Positions 19,771 to 33,200 of a stretch of 64,000 bases of DNA are shown here, piece by piece (position 1 is the first letter of the stretch; every line of letters begins with the position of its first letter). The position numbers and the translations under genes are program-made. The DNA lies in contig JAIWNE010000051.1 in assembly GCA_025331445.1 (NCBI GenBank), positions 1 to 64,000 on the forward strand, read 5' to 3'. The notes below the pieces were generated by a model that worked only from the letters and a program-made list of their open reading frames with translations, had not been told where the DNA came from and did no database searches. This stretch comes from Blakeslea trispora. Lineage: Eukaryota; Mucoromycota; Mucoromycetes; Mucorales; Choanephoraceae.

Positions 19771-22084
19771 ATGAGGGGTGCACCAGGCGTACCACTGACT
19801 ATGGCTGAATCTCAACTGTCTTCTCCGCTGCCTTCTCCCAGTAGACATTCTGCAAATACTTCCAATTCCCACAACACACATTTAAATACCCATTCTCATA
19901 CAAGTGCTACACACACTACATATAGTTCGACATCCCCTAATAACAATGATAATAATCCTTCAACTACCATGCTTCCCCTTCTATCCTTTGATCCTCCTTG
20001 TTCTCTTAGCACTGACATATACCCTTTAGCGACCCTACCCACCCCCAGTGCTATGAAGCAGTTTTCATTTACTGTTGGCGATAGAGTTTATCATTTTGAA
20101 GAAGTAAGTCAATACTAAGACCTAAATAGTAAATATTCTAAATTTATCATTTATTTGATAGACGACTAGCTCATCCAGGAAGAGATCAGCTGCAACATGG
20201 GACGATGAGAGAAGTTTGAAACGTGTTGAGTTAGACAGTAACAATAACACAACAGAGCAACAAAACAGCCATATTGCACCTTTACAAAATGCACCTTCTC
20301 CCGGTCCTACGTCAGGACCTATTATGGAAATTATACCAGATAGCCCAAATTCTGCACTTCCATCACCTGTTTCTGATTTAGATGAACCTGATTGGCTCAA
20401 TATGGAAGAAACAACTGCACTTTATCATAATGAAAATGTAACATCTCAGCAATCAACTATACTTGACATATACAATACACTTCCCCTTGATATCCAACAC
20501 TATTTCATGTTTCAACTGCTAAAAAGAACTTCTCGCCATTCACTTCGGCTAGCGAATGATATGGTTGCAGAGGCGTTGAAAAAAGATATTGTTACAGCAC
20601 TACCTGTTCCCATTGCCACACATATTCTAGACTACCTTGATATTCAATCACTCTGTCGCGCTTCAGGCGTCAACCGAGCATGGAAAGATTTGATTGATAA
20701 TGCAGCAAGCGTTTGGAGACTAAAGATGGTTGAGTCTAACTTTATACCCTCGCCTGTTGAAAAGCACAAATATAGTTTCAAGCAGATCGTTCGAAGACAT
20801 TCGATCATGCGACAGAACTGGAAGAAGAACCTCCATAGCAAAACTTTATTGGAAGGTCATGAAGAAGATCTTGTTACATGCTTGCAGTTTGACGACGAAA
20901 AAATAATTACTGGATCAGACGATCACAGTATCAACGTATACAATATTAGAACCGGTCAATTGAACCACGTCTTGAAGGGCCACGATGGTGGTGTTTGGGC
21001 CTTAGAGTATGTAGGCAATACACTCGTCACTGGCTCAATTGATCGCACAGTACGAATATGGGATATTGAGCGAGGCATTTGCCGTTTTGTCCTGCGAGGA
21101 CATTCAAGTACAGTGCGCTGCTTGAAAATCGTGATGCCAGCAGAGATTACTCATCCTGATGGCACAGTTACTATAGAACCTAGTGAACCGATTATTGTAA
21201 GCGGTTCTAGAGATACATCCATCCGCGTTTGGCGGCTGCCTAATCTGGAGACTGAGCCCAACCTTCCTTTATCAACCTGCCTTGAGGATGATGTGATATC
21301 ATCCAAGTTTATGAAGCATAAATTATTAGAGCATGAGCAATCTGTTCGAGACCTTGCTGTTCATGGAAACGTGCTTGTTAGTGGTAGCTATGACCATAAT
21401 GTCATTATATGGGATCTAGAGACAGGAGAAAAAGTCCATATTCTGCATGGTCATACAATGAAGGTATATTGTGTATCTATTGATCCTAAACGAAGGCATT
21501 GCATTAGTGGTGGAATGGATGCCACAGTTCGAATCTGGGGACTTGATGATGGTGAATGTAAATTCGTCTTACAAGGTAAATGCGATAAACTCTTCTTACG
21601 CTATACTTTTCTTTTATGATTAACCCCAAAGAGAAAAAAAATAGGACATGCTATCCTTGTTGGTCTACTGAACTTGGTTGACGATACACTTGTAAGCGCT
21701 GCTGCTGATGCCACACTAAGAGTATGGGATCCGGCTAGTGGTGATCGTCTCCATATCATGGCAGGTAACTCTGGCCATCAAGGGCCAATTACTTCATTTC
21801 AACACGATAAGCACAAAGTCATATCAGGATCAGAGGGTGGCGTAAAAATGTGGGATACACAAACAGGCAAACTACTGTACGACCTAGTAGAAAACGTGGT
21901 TGGTGTATGGCGTGTATGCTTTGATGAGAGAAGATGCATTGCTGCAGTGAAGAGGTTTGTTATTTCAATCTTTTGTTAGTTATACACTTTATTGACATGT
22001 TGCTGTAGTGAACACAAGACTCAGCTGATCGTTCTGGACTTTGGAGTACACGGCTTAGAAGACGAAAATGACAATGTATTCTAA
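19771..22084 (+). CDS. CDC4: F-box/WD40 protein, Cdc4/Fbw7 type (SCF ubiquitin ligase substrate receptor)
   Basis: Substrate-recognition subunit of an SCF ubiquitin ligase. Exons are 19771..20103, 20162..21575, 21645..21954 and 22009..22084, giving 710 residues. The first 200 residues are disordered (Ser, Thr, Asn, Pro). A dimerisation (D) domain follows at about 215 to 250 (LPLDIQHYFMFQLLKRTSR), then the F-box at about 253 to 298 (LPVPIATHILDYLDIQSL, NRAWKDLIDN). The WD40 propeller runs from about 340 to the C-terminus, with repeat signatures SDDHSINVYNI, GSIDRTVRIWDI, GSRDTSIRVWRL, GSYDHNVIIWDL, GGMDATVRIWGL, AADATLRVWDP and GVKMWDT. The D-domain plus F-box plus WD40 order is that of Cdc4, Pop1 and Fbw7, which degrade phosphorylated cell-cycle regulators. 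It ends 152 bp from the convergent phosphofructokinase gene. Confidence 0.9.
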
Positions 22085-22236
22085 TGTATTATCATAATGA
22101 TATCTTTAATTTATTATTTTTTGCAAGAGGACAAATTTTGTATAGAAACTGCGACAATAAATTTGTTTACTCTAATGATTTAAATATAATTTGTACATGC
22201 TTCTCTATTCTTTTTTTTTTACAAGTGGATATGCGA

Positions 22237-25200
22237 TTATTGAGGAGGTTCAAAAAGACCACGACCAGCCAACAAATCAATGATAGCTCTGTGCTCGTAC
22301 CACCAAGCAGAGCGGGGCTTACGGTTCTTCATATCTGTGTTGGCAAGAAGAGCAGAAACAGGCTCAAAGACAACATTGTGATCAGAGATACCGGCAACAG
22401 TGATGGATTCTTCAGCGTTAGTCAATTCAATAGGAACAGCAGAGCCTTCCTTGTGAGCCTTTTGAAGAGCAGGAAGGGCATGCTTTTCAATGAAGCCAAT
22501 AGAATGAATAGCCAAACGAGTTGCACGAATACGATCAAGAGGGGAAGGTGTGATACCTTGTTGAATGTGGCCCAAAACAGCGGTACGAGAGTCAAACATT
22601 TCGTTACCTTCGTCCTTAAGAATGTTGGAGATGACATCGTTGGTATAAGTGTTGGAGACGTCTTCAGTACGGAGAATGATTCTACCTTCACTCTTGTCGA
22701 TATCATCATCGTGATACATGGCACGCAAGTGTGAGACGTCAGACTGGAGACGAGCAAGGTTGATGCCTTCTTCGGGGATATAGACAGTAACAGCGCCGAC
22801 GGCAAGACCGGCTTCAACAGCCAAATAACCAGAACGGCCACCCATAACTTCGACCATAAAGACACGGCGACGAGAGGATTGAGCGGATTGTACAATGGCA
22901 TCACAAGAGTTGACAATAGCGTTCAAGGAAGTATCAGAACCAAGGGAGTAATCAGTACCAGGAACATTGTTGGAAATAGTGGCAGGAATCAAAGTAATGG
23001 GGACACGGAGAGAAGGATACTTTTCGCGAGCTTCTTCAAGTCTTTGAAGAGCAACGAAAGCTTCGAAACCACCAACAATCAACAAACCTTGGATGTTTTG
23101 TTTCTGCATTTGATAAGCAATCATTCCCATGTCAATGTCTTCTCCGGGAACAGCACGGTTGGTACCAAGCTCAGAACCACCGAGAGCGGTCCAACCGTCA
23201 ACAGATAACCAAGAGAGGATATCGGTAACACCACGAGAAAGACCAGCAAAACCGTTGTGAATAGCGATAGGGGTGTGACCGCGGTTAAGACAGTAACGAA
23301 CAGCAGTACGTGTAGCGGCGTTCATACCACCAGCAGGAGCACCAACATGGATGATACCGATACGAAGTTTTTGATGGTCAGGCAAACCAATGGAGTTATC
23401 ATCCAAGATGGTAGTAGCATTATAAGCATCGTACTCTTCAGCAAATTGAGGATCACGGAGTTCCATGGCACGCTTAAAGTTCTTTTGACCGATGGCTTCA
23501 GCAACTTCATGTGTCAACTTGACAGCTTGCATCAAAGGGAAACGAGTAACTTTGTTCTTGATCCAGCCAATCATAGGAGAGGGGGTTTCGGGTGTGGATT
23601 CCAAAACAGCATCGACAGCCTCAATAGATTGAGCGGTGGCCAAGAGACGATCAAAGAATGCAGGAGCACCACCACGCTGAGTGTGACCCAAGATAGTAAC
23701 ACGGGTGTCAAGACCAAGTCTGTTAGTCAAGATGTCCTTCAAGTGGTCAGCCTTGATAGCATTCAAGTTCTTATCAATAGCACCTTCAGCAACAATTACC
23801 ACAGTCTTACGCTTACCCAAGCTACGATGACGTTCAATTACAGAACACATGACAGTTTCCCAATCTTCTTCTTGAGGAGGCTTTTCAGGAATGAAGACGA
23901 AATCGGCACCAGTAGCAATACCGGCCATCAAAGCCAACCAACCACAGTGACGACCCATAACTTCAATAACGAAGGCACGAGAGTGGGAGAGAGCAGTAGT
24001 AGACACAGCATCAACAGCTTCACAAATACGGTGCAAAGAAGTAACGGCACCAATAGTAATGTCAGTAGAAGACATATCGTTATCAATAGAGCCGACAAGA
24101 CCGACAATAGTTAGAACATTGTAGGTAGTAGCTTCTTCTTCACTAATACGCTTTGTGTTCTTGAGCTCTTCAATCAAGCTAGCCCATTCAGAGCGGAAAA
24201 GATCAGCACCAGTCAAAGAACCATCGCCACCACAGACAATCAAAGAGTCAATACCATTTTTAACCAAATTTTCGGCAGCTTGGAGACGGCCTTCACGAGT
24301 CTTAAAGGGCATACAACGAGCTGTACCAATAGTAGTACCACCCTAAAAGAAATCACAAAGAGTCAAAGAAATGGTTCTGAGTTAACGTTTTTATCTATGT
24401 ACTTACAACAGCCAACCATCCACGAACACTCTTCCAATCCATCTTTTTCAAAAGTTCGCCACCATCCACAAGACCTACAGAATTAAATCTCAGTTACGCG
24501 CATTCAAGCATATGCGCGACCCAATGGATTTCACGGGAGAGCCCGGGAAATTGTTGAAAAGCCCTGCTTACCTTGGTAACCTTCATACACAGCAAAAATA
24601 TCACAGCCTTTGGAAATACCATATCGAACAACAGCACGGACAACAGCGTTCATACCAGGAGCATCACCACCAGAGGTAAGAACAGCAATCTTCTTGCGCT
24701 TGCTACTATCAGCAGCTTTCTCAACAGCAGCAGCAGCACTGGTTGCTTTTAAGCAACACTTGTTTGTAAAAGCAATCACATTGCTCAAAGGATCTAATAC
24801 AAAAACGCGAGCGCCATCGCCAGAACTATATTCTTGAACTGTAAAATCTAATTCAGCCAACTTTGACTTGACAGCCTACAATTTATGCTGTCAGTAAAAA
24901 AAAAAAATTTTTTCTTATCATTATCATCAATCCGTTTTTTTTTTCGAGACACTCACATTGATATCCTTTACAGCCAAGACAATAGCATTTTCTTGTGCAG
25001 ACCAATCCAAGTCTTTAGAAGGCTTAGGTTGGGACTTTGCAAGAGCATTCAATACAAGCTTAATGGTAGCATCGCTAGCATAATCAGTACCAGCACTTAA
25101 TTTCAACCAAGCAGCTCTTGATTCAGGTTGATTTGTGTTCTCTGACTTGTCTACCACTTGTTCAAAGCCAAGTGCATGATAAAATTTGAGCGTGTTTTCA

Positions 25201-25256
25201 TAGTCTGTAGTGTTAGACGCGTTAAGGATGATATGAGAGAGGCCTTGAGCAGACAT
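22237..25256 (-). CDS. PFK1: 6-phosphofructokinase (fungal type, with N-terminal glyoxalase-like domain)
   Basis: ATP-dependent phosphofructokinase, the committed step of glycolysis (fructose 6-phosphate to fructose 1,6-bisphosphate). The model is complement(join(22237..24342, 24407..24474, 24572..24875, 24957..25256)), giving 925 residues. Residues 1 to 150 resemble a vicinal-oxygen-chelate/glyoxalase fold ([20 protein letters not shown]), typical of fungal PFK. The catalytic half has [47 protein letters not shown] and GHTQRGG. The duplicated C-terminal half ([56 protein letters not shown]) matches the regulatory half of eukaryotic enzymes. All four exons join in frame. No targeting signal; cytosolic. 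Alpha and beta subunits of yeast-type enzymes cannot be told apart here. Confidence 0.95.
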
Positions 25257-26879
25257 GCTTTGTATGTGGATATATATCGATTAACGAGGTGAAATTTCGA
25301 GAAAATATATACAATAAAGAAAACAACTTAATTTTCAAATTCAATTAGTTTTATACTTCAGAAAAAAAATATGAAACTTTTTTAGACTCATACACCTTGT
25401 TAGCTTTGGGTTGGGTTTATCGGGGCATGAAGTTGAGAAAAAAGAATTATCGATGGTAATCAAACCTCATGACCTTTCTAGACTTGTGGTATGATATGTC
25501 CTTATGAAATAGCATCCTTGTCTTGGTATGAGAAACTTCTTTTGAATAAGAGATGCTTTTGAAGTGAAGCGGTATGTCTTGATCGCAATTTCTATTTCTG
25601 GCTTCACTATCTATTTTTTTTTTTTGGAAGATATAAAGCTACCATTTTTATCAAAGTAGTACAGATAAAGGCAATGGTGCGTCATTTCATTTCACCCCGA
25701 AATGTAATAAAAAACATCCCATTACGTAAATGGTTTTTCTTGAAAAACAACAACTTTATCAAGATGAATAGCTACGAGTGAAATCAAGAATTACATCCAG
25801 CAAAAGGTAATGACAAAGCTACAAAAGATCAACAAGATAAACAATTCGTGCAACCTATTTCAGTTTGACATACCTAGAAAAATACCTCTTCAGAGATTTG
25901 TGTAGATAATGAGCACCAGCAAACCCATGACAACGCCCAAACGGCGGTAGTTGAAAACTCTTGAAGGTCATAACTTTGGACTATCACCTATCCAGACTAT
26001 AGCAGTGATAATAGAGAATGCCAAATTATTTTACGAATTGCACGCTTCTTCATCAAGAATGTTTCCAGTATCTGTAATTCTACAAGACAATACCTTGAAT
26101 TGTTTAGTATCATTCTGTTTATGTTGACCAAACAATTAAGAGGCTTTAGTTATCAGTTTCTCTTATATCTAAGCTTCTTGCATTGAAGGCTTATGTTAGT
26201 AGTGCGTTTAGTCTTCTCATGGCACAGTGGTGTGATTCTCTTAAACAGTATGCTCCAGGTCTTTAATTCCTTTAGTTCTTCAAACTTAAGGGCATAGGTT
26301 TAAGACTTTGTTAAAGCAAAACAAAGCTCTGCTAATCTATTTAAGCAAAAGCTTGTTCCAGAAGTCGTACATCTAGCAAGAAAAAAATGAAATCCTGCTT
26401 GGTAAAGGCTTTGACTTTTCACGCGTTTTCATCAGAAGTGTGTTTGCTAAAGAGTTACACAAGGCCAACTGTGTAAGCCTCTTAACATAGCATTGACATT
26501 ATAGTTTGCTGTATGCGACCAGCACCTATAACCTTTTGTGAAGCATAAAATAAAAAAGAACTCACTTTTCTGGTCATTTACACAACTTGTTCCGACCTTC
26601 TCTTAAAGACAAGAACAAATCTAGAATTAATGCTGATCCTTCTATCTCATTGACACTCATTGTAAGTTGTTTATCCTTAAGTTGTACGAAGCATTATATG
26701 TATATTCAAACAAACTCTTTATGAGCTTTCTCTTTGGCTATTTCAACTCTCTTCCGAGCTTATCTTTTGTATCAGTATGATTAGTAGATAAGTAGTGAAT
26801 TTTGACTTGTGCATTTGTGATCAAATTTCTTGCAAAAATACTCTAAAGCTTCAAGGCAAAACAAAACAAAAAAAGCAGT
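25257..26879. other. 1.6 kb region upstream of PFK and downstream of the porin gene
   Basis: Both neighbours are on the minus strand, so this contains the PFK promoter at its left end and the porin terminator at its right end. AT-rich, no gene or RNA recognised. An isolated ACGCGT lies at 26421. Confidence 0.45.
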
Positions 26880-28035
26880 TTATTTTTCAAAAGTCAAAGC
26901 AAGGCCAAGTTTGTGTGCATTTTGATCGAGACGGGTAGAGTCAACAAAAGCACCAATATTAACCTTGACACCAGGGCGAACCAACTGAGTGTAGGAAGCA
27001 CTGACAAGACCAGTGTTGGTAACCTTACCCTTGATAGAGGCTGTAGGGTCCAACTGGCGCTTGAAGCCAACTTCAAGGGCAACAGTATTCATATTATCCT
27101 TGTTGCTCCAAGAGGCTTTACCAGATGCTTCAAGCTCATTAGAAATGCGGTGATAGTAAGAAGCAGCATAGTTGTTGCAATTATTGGTGGCTTGGAGAGC
27201 AACAGCATAATTAAAAGTGCTATATCCAATGGCAGCACTGTAGCGTTGAACCTAAAGAGAACTCAGCACTTTGAATGGAAGAAGACAATCCTCTTTTGTT
27301 ACCTTTGCATTCTTGAGGCCATAGGCAACTTCACCTCCAACAACATAACCTTTTAGACCAATAGTTGTGTTGACATTCACATTTCGCTATTGAAAAATTA
27401 ATTGAGCCAAAAAGTCGTGAGAAGATATAATTGGACTTACACTGAACATATCAAGTGAACCAGTAGTGTTTAAATGAGGCTGTTTGTATACAGCATTTAA
27501 TCTGGCGGACTTGTCATGAATAGAAGGAACATACGAGCCAATCAATTCGAGCTTTAAACCCTCTTTTAAATTAAAAAAAGAAAAAGAGAACACAGTTAGA
27601 GCTTATTTTAAAAGGTAACACAGATCGAAACATTACTAGCAAGGTTGTTTTCAAGCTCAAGTCGTCCATTAACATGGTTGGATGTTGTCCAGGCTTCAGT
27701 GAATGAAATACCGCGTGCCTTGTCGGTGTATTTTGATTCAATATCACCAACAATGATTCCAGTCTTGTTGTCACGGTGACTGTTCACTTTAAAAGCCTAC
27801 GTTATGATTGTCAATCGATCATTTGCTTGAGCTCTTAAGGATCAGGATGAACCAATACTAACAATTCCATTTGAGGTGGTTGACTTCACTTCAAGCTTGA
27901 TACCACCAATGGTAAAATCCTTGGTCAAAAGGTCCTTGGAAGATTTTCCAATATCGTTATAGGCGACTATTGTATGTTAGGGTTCATAGTGCATTTGAGA
28001 GACAGTCATTAAAACTCTTTACCGGGAATAGACAT
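26880..28035 (-). CDS. POR1: Mitochondrial outer-membrane porin (VDAC)
   Basis: Voltage-dependent anion channel, the main metabolite pore of the mitochondrial outer membrane. The model is complement(join(26880..27251, 27303..27386, 27441..27562, 27637..27796, 27863..27966, 28023..28035)), giving 284 residues, the usual VDAC length. The N-terminal helix (MSIPVAYNDIGKSSKDLLT), the following KDFTIGGIKLEVKSTTSN, the conserved FTEAWTTSN stretch, ELENNLAKGLKLEL, the GLKGYVVGGEVAYGL glycine-containing segment and the closing beta strands ending in LGLALTFEK are all present. The first coding exon is 13 nt. The fourth intron acceptor is an unusual AAAAG rather than pyrimidine-AG, but it is the one that keeps the conserved NLAKGLKLE in frame. 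Confidence 0.93.
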
Positions 28036-28756
28036 GATTTGTGTGAATAAACAGAAAAAGCTGAAAAAATTGTTTTCTGGGTAGTCTGTTCTTTTTTAAG
28101 CAAAATGTCAGAGCTTATTAGTAAAATATGTGTATGTGTGTATGGTAATCACACTTTAAATTCAGACAGAAAAATAATTTTAGATCAAACGCTTTCAAGA
28201 ACAAAATAGAACCGCTTTATTTTGGTGATGAGCTTAAGAGAGTGATTGACTTTTATCTTATTCTCGGGCAAAGGGAGCTTCAACAAAATCTTAGTATATA
28301 AGATTCTTCGAGGATCTGTCAAGAATAAATCAGTTGTCAATACTAGGTCAAATTTTCAGCTGGGTCTATTCTTATGAGCTAAACAGTCAAGGTTAAGAAA
28401 TCATATAGTGAGTCAAATCATTATAGAAGTATGCTTATAGCTGTAAATGCTGAAAAACCTTTCAGTTACCAGAAAAAAAAACTAGTATGTCCTCATTATG
28501 ATTATGGTTCAAAGTAAGTGAATGTCTATATATATATACCTTGACCCACTTCAACAAATTCAACTGTTGTTTCTTAATGTGAATCTAAAAATAAGATTTA
28601 TTTGTCAAAAAATAAAGTATCTGAACTTGAAGTGCGAGCACTGTATATGAAGGGAATATGGAGTTTTTGCGTATATATATGTCTCTCTTTTCTTTTGTTC
28701 TCAACGTATAAGTATGAGTATGAATTAAATAAGTTTCAAAGAAAGTGCGGATTGGT
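28036..28756. other. Porin promoter / alpha-tubulin 3' region
   Basis: The two minus-strand genes are in tandem 721 bp apart. It contains a short TA-repeat stretch (near 28529 to 28540). No other gene seen. Confidence 0.5.
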
Positions 28757-30279
28757 TTAGTATTCAACATCTTCTTCTTCAATTTCAGAGTCACCCAAAG
28801 AGTCGGAACCAACTTCTTCATAATCCTTTTCAAGAGCAGCCAAGTCTTCACGAGCTTCAGAGAACTCACCTTCTTCCATACCTTCACCGACATACCAGTG
28901 AACGAAAGCACGCTTAGCATACATCAAATCGAACTTGTGGTCAAGACGGGCCCAAGCTTCAGCGATGGCAGTAGTGTTAGACAACATACAGACAGCACGT
29001 TGAACGTTGGCCAGGTCTCCACCAGGGACAACAGCAGGGGCACGGTTGTTGATACCAACCTTGAAACCAGTAGGGCACCAATCAACGAATTGAATAGTAC
29101 GCTTGGTCTTGATGGTACCGATAGCAGCATTGGTGTCCTTGGGGACAACATCACCACGATACAACAAACAACAAGCCATGTATTTACCATTACGAGGATC
29201 ACACTTGACCATTTGGTTGTTGGGCTCAAAGCAAGAGTAAGTGATTTCAGCAACAGACAATTGTTCGTGGTAAGCCTTTGAGGCAGAGATGATAGGAGCA
29301 TATGTGACCAAGGGGAAGTGAATACGAGGATAAGGAACCAAGTTAGTTTGGAATTCGTTCATGTCGACATTAAGAGAACCATCGAAACGAAGAGAGGCAG
29401 TGATAGAAGAAACGACTTGGGCAATCAAACGATTCAAGTTTTGATAAGTAGGACGTTCGATATCCAAGTTACGACGACAGATATCATAGATAGCTTCATT
29501 GTCAACCATGAAAGAACAATCAGAGTGTTCCAAGGTAGTGTGTGTAGTTAAGATAGAGTTGTAAGGTTCAACAACAGCAGTAGATACTTGAGGAGCAGGG
29601 TAGACGGAGAATTCCAACTTGGACTTCTTACCATAGTCAACGGAGAGACGCTCCATCAAGAGAGCACCAAAACCGGAACCGGTACCACCACCAAAGGAGT
29701 GGAAAACGAGGAAACCTTGGAGACCAGTACAAGCATCAGCGAGCTTACGGATACGGTCAAGGACAGAGTCAACAAGCTCTTTGCCAACAGTGTAGTGACC
29801 ACGTGCATAGTTGTTAGCAGCATCTTCCTTACCAGTAATCAACTGCTCTATGAAAAGTATGAGAATCGCGTTCCAAATTGAGCAAAAATGAAGCTACAAT
29901 GTACTTACCAGGATGGAAGAGTTGTCTGTAAGTACCAGTGCGGACTTCGTCAACAACAGTGGGCTCCAAATCAACGAAGACTGTACGGGGAACGTACTTG
30001 CCGTTACCTGTTTCGCTGAAGAAAGTAGAGAAAGAAGTGTTGTCTGTTGCATTTTCTTGAGGAATGAAACCATCGGGTTGGATACCGTGTTCCAAACAAT
30101 ACTATTAAGAAAGTCAATAATACAGTTTTGACATACATGTCTTCTTAGCACTTACAAGCTCCCAACAAGCGTTACCGATTTGAATACCAGCCTATATATA
30201 ATATTGTTATTCATGTGACAGTTGGAATAGGCTTTGTATTATTTACCTGACCGACGTGAACACTGATGATTTCTCTCAT
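28757..30279 (-). CDS. TUB1: Alpha-tubulin
   Basis: Microtubule subunit. The model is complement(join(28757..29847, 29909..30101, 30156..30191, 30247..30279)), giving 450 residues, the standard alpha-tubulin length. Landmarks are the [18 protein letters not shown] start with Met-Arg-Glu-(Cys/Ile), the GGGTGSG GTP-binding loop, the catalytic Glu254 region [26 protein letters not shown] and [17 protein letters not shown]. It has an acidic tail ending in EEEDVEY, so the detyrosinatable C-terminal Tyr is present. Position 40, the acetylated Lys of many eukaryotes, is Asn here (FIPQEN), and the loop is altered around it. The first two exons are short (33 and 36 nt), a common layout for fungal tubulin genes. 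Confidence 0.96.
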
Positions 30280-33200
30280 GATATATTGATTTAAGATGTT
30301 AGGAAAAAAAGAAGAAGAAGAAAAGAGGAGCAACAGGAACAGGAGGAATATAAAATATTTTTTTAGTGTACATTATGGGTAATATATCAAAAAAAAAAAG
30401 TCTGGTTGTAATACAAAAGGGGTATTGAAAGACTTGGTTCTATTCGTCATTTTAAAACTCCTTTACCTAATAGGATTGAATCTAGATACCACTTCACTCA
30501 TGTTTGATTGTAAGCTAAGATACGAAGGTATCATACGCATGCTTCTTTCAGTTGACATACTCCTAAACGGGTATTTTAATTGAACCAAATTCAAATGCAA
30601 CAGGGCAAGCTTTTAATTTGTGAAGAGAGCAGTAAGGAGCTTGACAGATTATTGAGCCTAACAATTGGCTTTTAATTTAAGACAGTGATTTGTTTTGAGT
30701 TATTTGTGTGTGTGTGTGGGTGTGGGTATATGTGTTTATGTGTCTACGTAAAACAGAAAAGGACCTAAAGTATGGGAGTCACCGTTCCTGTTTTTTTACA
30801 TATAATTTTAGTAATTTATCACAATTGTAATACAACATATATTATACTTTTTAAACAGTGTCACAACTAAAAAAGTATCAAGAAACGTGAATTGCTACAC
30901 ACACACACACTCTCGCAACATGAGTGAATACTTGCTCCATAAAGTTTAAAAGTTTTGTTTGCTTTCATTTAAGTTTTCCAAAAAAAAAAAAAAGGGAACT
31001 TGCCTTTCCTGCAAGTTATACTTTTTTATTTGCAAACCATTCTGTTTCGCCCATCAAATAAAGAAAGAAGACAGGGTAGCGCCATCAGTGCTTTGAAACT
31101 ATTTAGGCGCAAGTACAGCAGATTTTCATTTTGTTTATACACTACTAAATAGATGAAAATTGTGCCTGACTTACAGCCAGAGGTCAACACCAGCTACGAC
31201 CAAGCATTAAATGACTACGACAGTTGGCTTATAACAAACCGACTTTTTTTTTTCGTATATAGACAGTTGAGACTTCTTGGTCAGACTTATCGCCAGAACA
31301 TGCTAGATAGCAGTAAAGCATCATTACAGCCAACAAACAACTGGTAGCGTAGTTCAAGCCAGATCCAAAACCTAAGAGGATTCTCAGCAGACTGGTTTTG
31401 CTAAATCATGAGAACTGTTCGAAAGGAGACGTATGTTTTTCCTGAATAGTTATATCATCAACATACTGCCGAGACTTTGTTTGCAACCACTTCAATACAC
31501 AGGATTTAAACTAAAACTCAGTATGACTTGTTCTCTCTCCAGCACTTTCTTGTGCATTCAGCTTTCATTGAAAGGAAAAAAAATGCATGTATAGCTATTG
31601 AAGATCGGTTGATTTTTGGGATCAGTATATCGGTTACCAGCTAAACGAGTCATGCCCTGTCTGATTGATGCCTACAGTATGATTTCTGATGTTGAGATTC
31701 ATATTCCCAATTTTGATTTATATGATGTTACATCTTGATTCTTGTCGAAACACCATCCTCTTTTCTCCATAACTATTTTTGCTTTGATTCTGTCGTTGCT
31801 GAATATTGGCAACCAATCCTGTTTGATTTCTATTTACAGTGATATTGGCTCATCAGTTATATAAATGACGCCCGCTTGCCTATTATGAATACAAGTAAAT
31901 ACATATAATCGAACAAGACTATATAGTTCTCCCTGGATACACAAACAAGCTAAAAATTGAGCTTGCGCTTTGCATACTCGATGATTGTCTGTCGTCACAA
32001 GTCGAATTCTCTTGACTATACACTTGTGTAAATGTGGTGTCTAAGGCATCAAAAGCGACATATTAGTAAACAAAAGCAGAATATATGGTGTTGCTGTGTT
32101 TTTGTGTCGAGTCCCAAGAGACCCAGCAAGAGTGTATAGTAACCTGAGCGATGATAGTGCACAATACGCTATTGTTATGATGATGAAGACAAAAGATAAA
32201 GATGAGCTTCCTTTACTTTAGTTTTAGGATCTCTCTTGAAAAAAGAACACATGCCGTTTTGAGAGGTTTCATTATTTTGGTTTGGTTTGGTTTGGTTTGA
32301 TAGCTTAAAATTAAATATACAAGCAGAGCAATTTGGAGAGGACAGAAAGCAGCTGCAATACACACATCAACATAAAGCAGATAAAATCGTTTGTTTCATG
32401 GCAACCTGATTTGGTAAACTTTTTTAGACATCTTACAAAATCAAACTTGTTATCGTTTGCTCATTTAGATGGAATGATTTTCATGTGAGGACTCTTGCGC
32501 TTTCAACTTGATGATTATACAAGAAAATCATCAACTAGAAGCAAAAAAGACGTGGCAAATAGCGATTAAATTTAAAACTCCAAACCTCACTAAATTCAAA
32601 GAAGTTTAGGTGTTGACACAACAGCAACAATTAGCATATAATCATTCAGTAGACTTCTAGAGATTAGAACTTTTTTCATATAATAAGAATCCGTATGGAA
32701 AGCTGTTATTTTGAAGGTGAATTACACAACATGTCATTCAAAAAAATCAAACATTGAAACGAAGCAAAAGCATTCAAGTTTTAAATATCTATAGATGCAT
32801 CGTATTGATGATCAACTAGAGCATTCGCTCTGCGACTACACAATCTAGAATGCAATTGAATGTGCCGGATACAGCATTAAGTGTTCAGGGTCTTTAATGC
32901 ACTGATGATTTATGGTATTTATACCTGTCATATTTGCCTTGAGCACCACATGAAAACTTGCACTTATTCTTAGGATAGCAAGAAGGGAAGCTATTTTGTT
33001 TCATTATACATCTAATAGTAAAAAGAGAATGGCGAATAAACCAATCCATAAAATAAATCTAAAAATGCTCAAGTTACTTTGTGCTTAAAGATATAACTTT
33101 ATAATTTAAGAAAAATATGTTTAGTAGAATTATTGGGATTAGCTGAGGATACCAGAACACCAGGAGCTAGCTAAGACTTTAAGTAGTACTTCATAATGTC

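Noticed and set aside
23257..24114. 285-codon open frame on the plus strand antisense to phosphofructokinase
   Set aside because: Shadow of the strongly conserved PFK coding sequence on the other strand; the composition is Ser/Thr/Asn-rich as expected from the reverse of PFK codons, and no family is recognisable.
28745..29301. Long open frames in both strands overlapping alpha-tubulin
   Set aside because: Codon-bias shadows of a highly expressed conserved gene.
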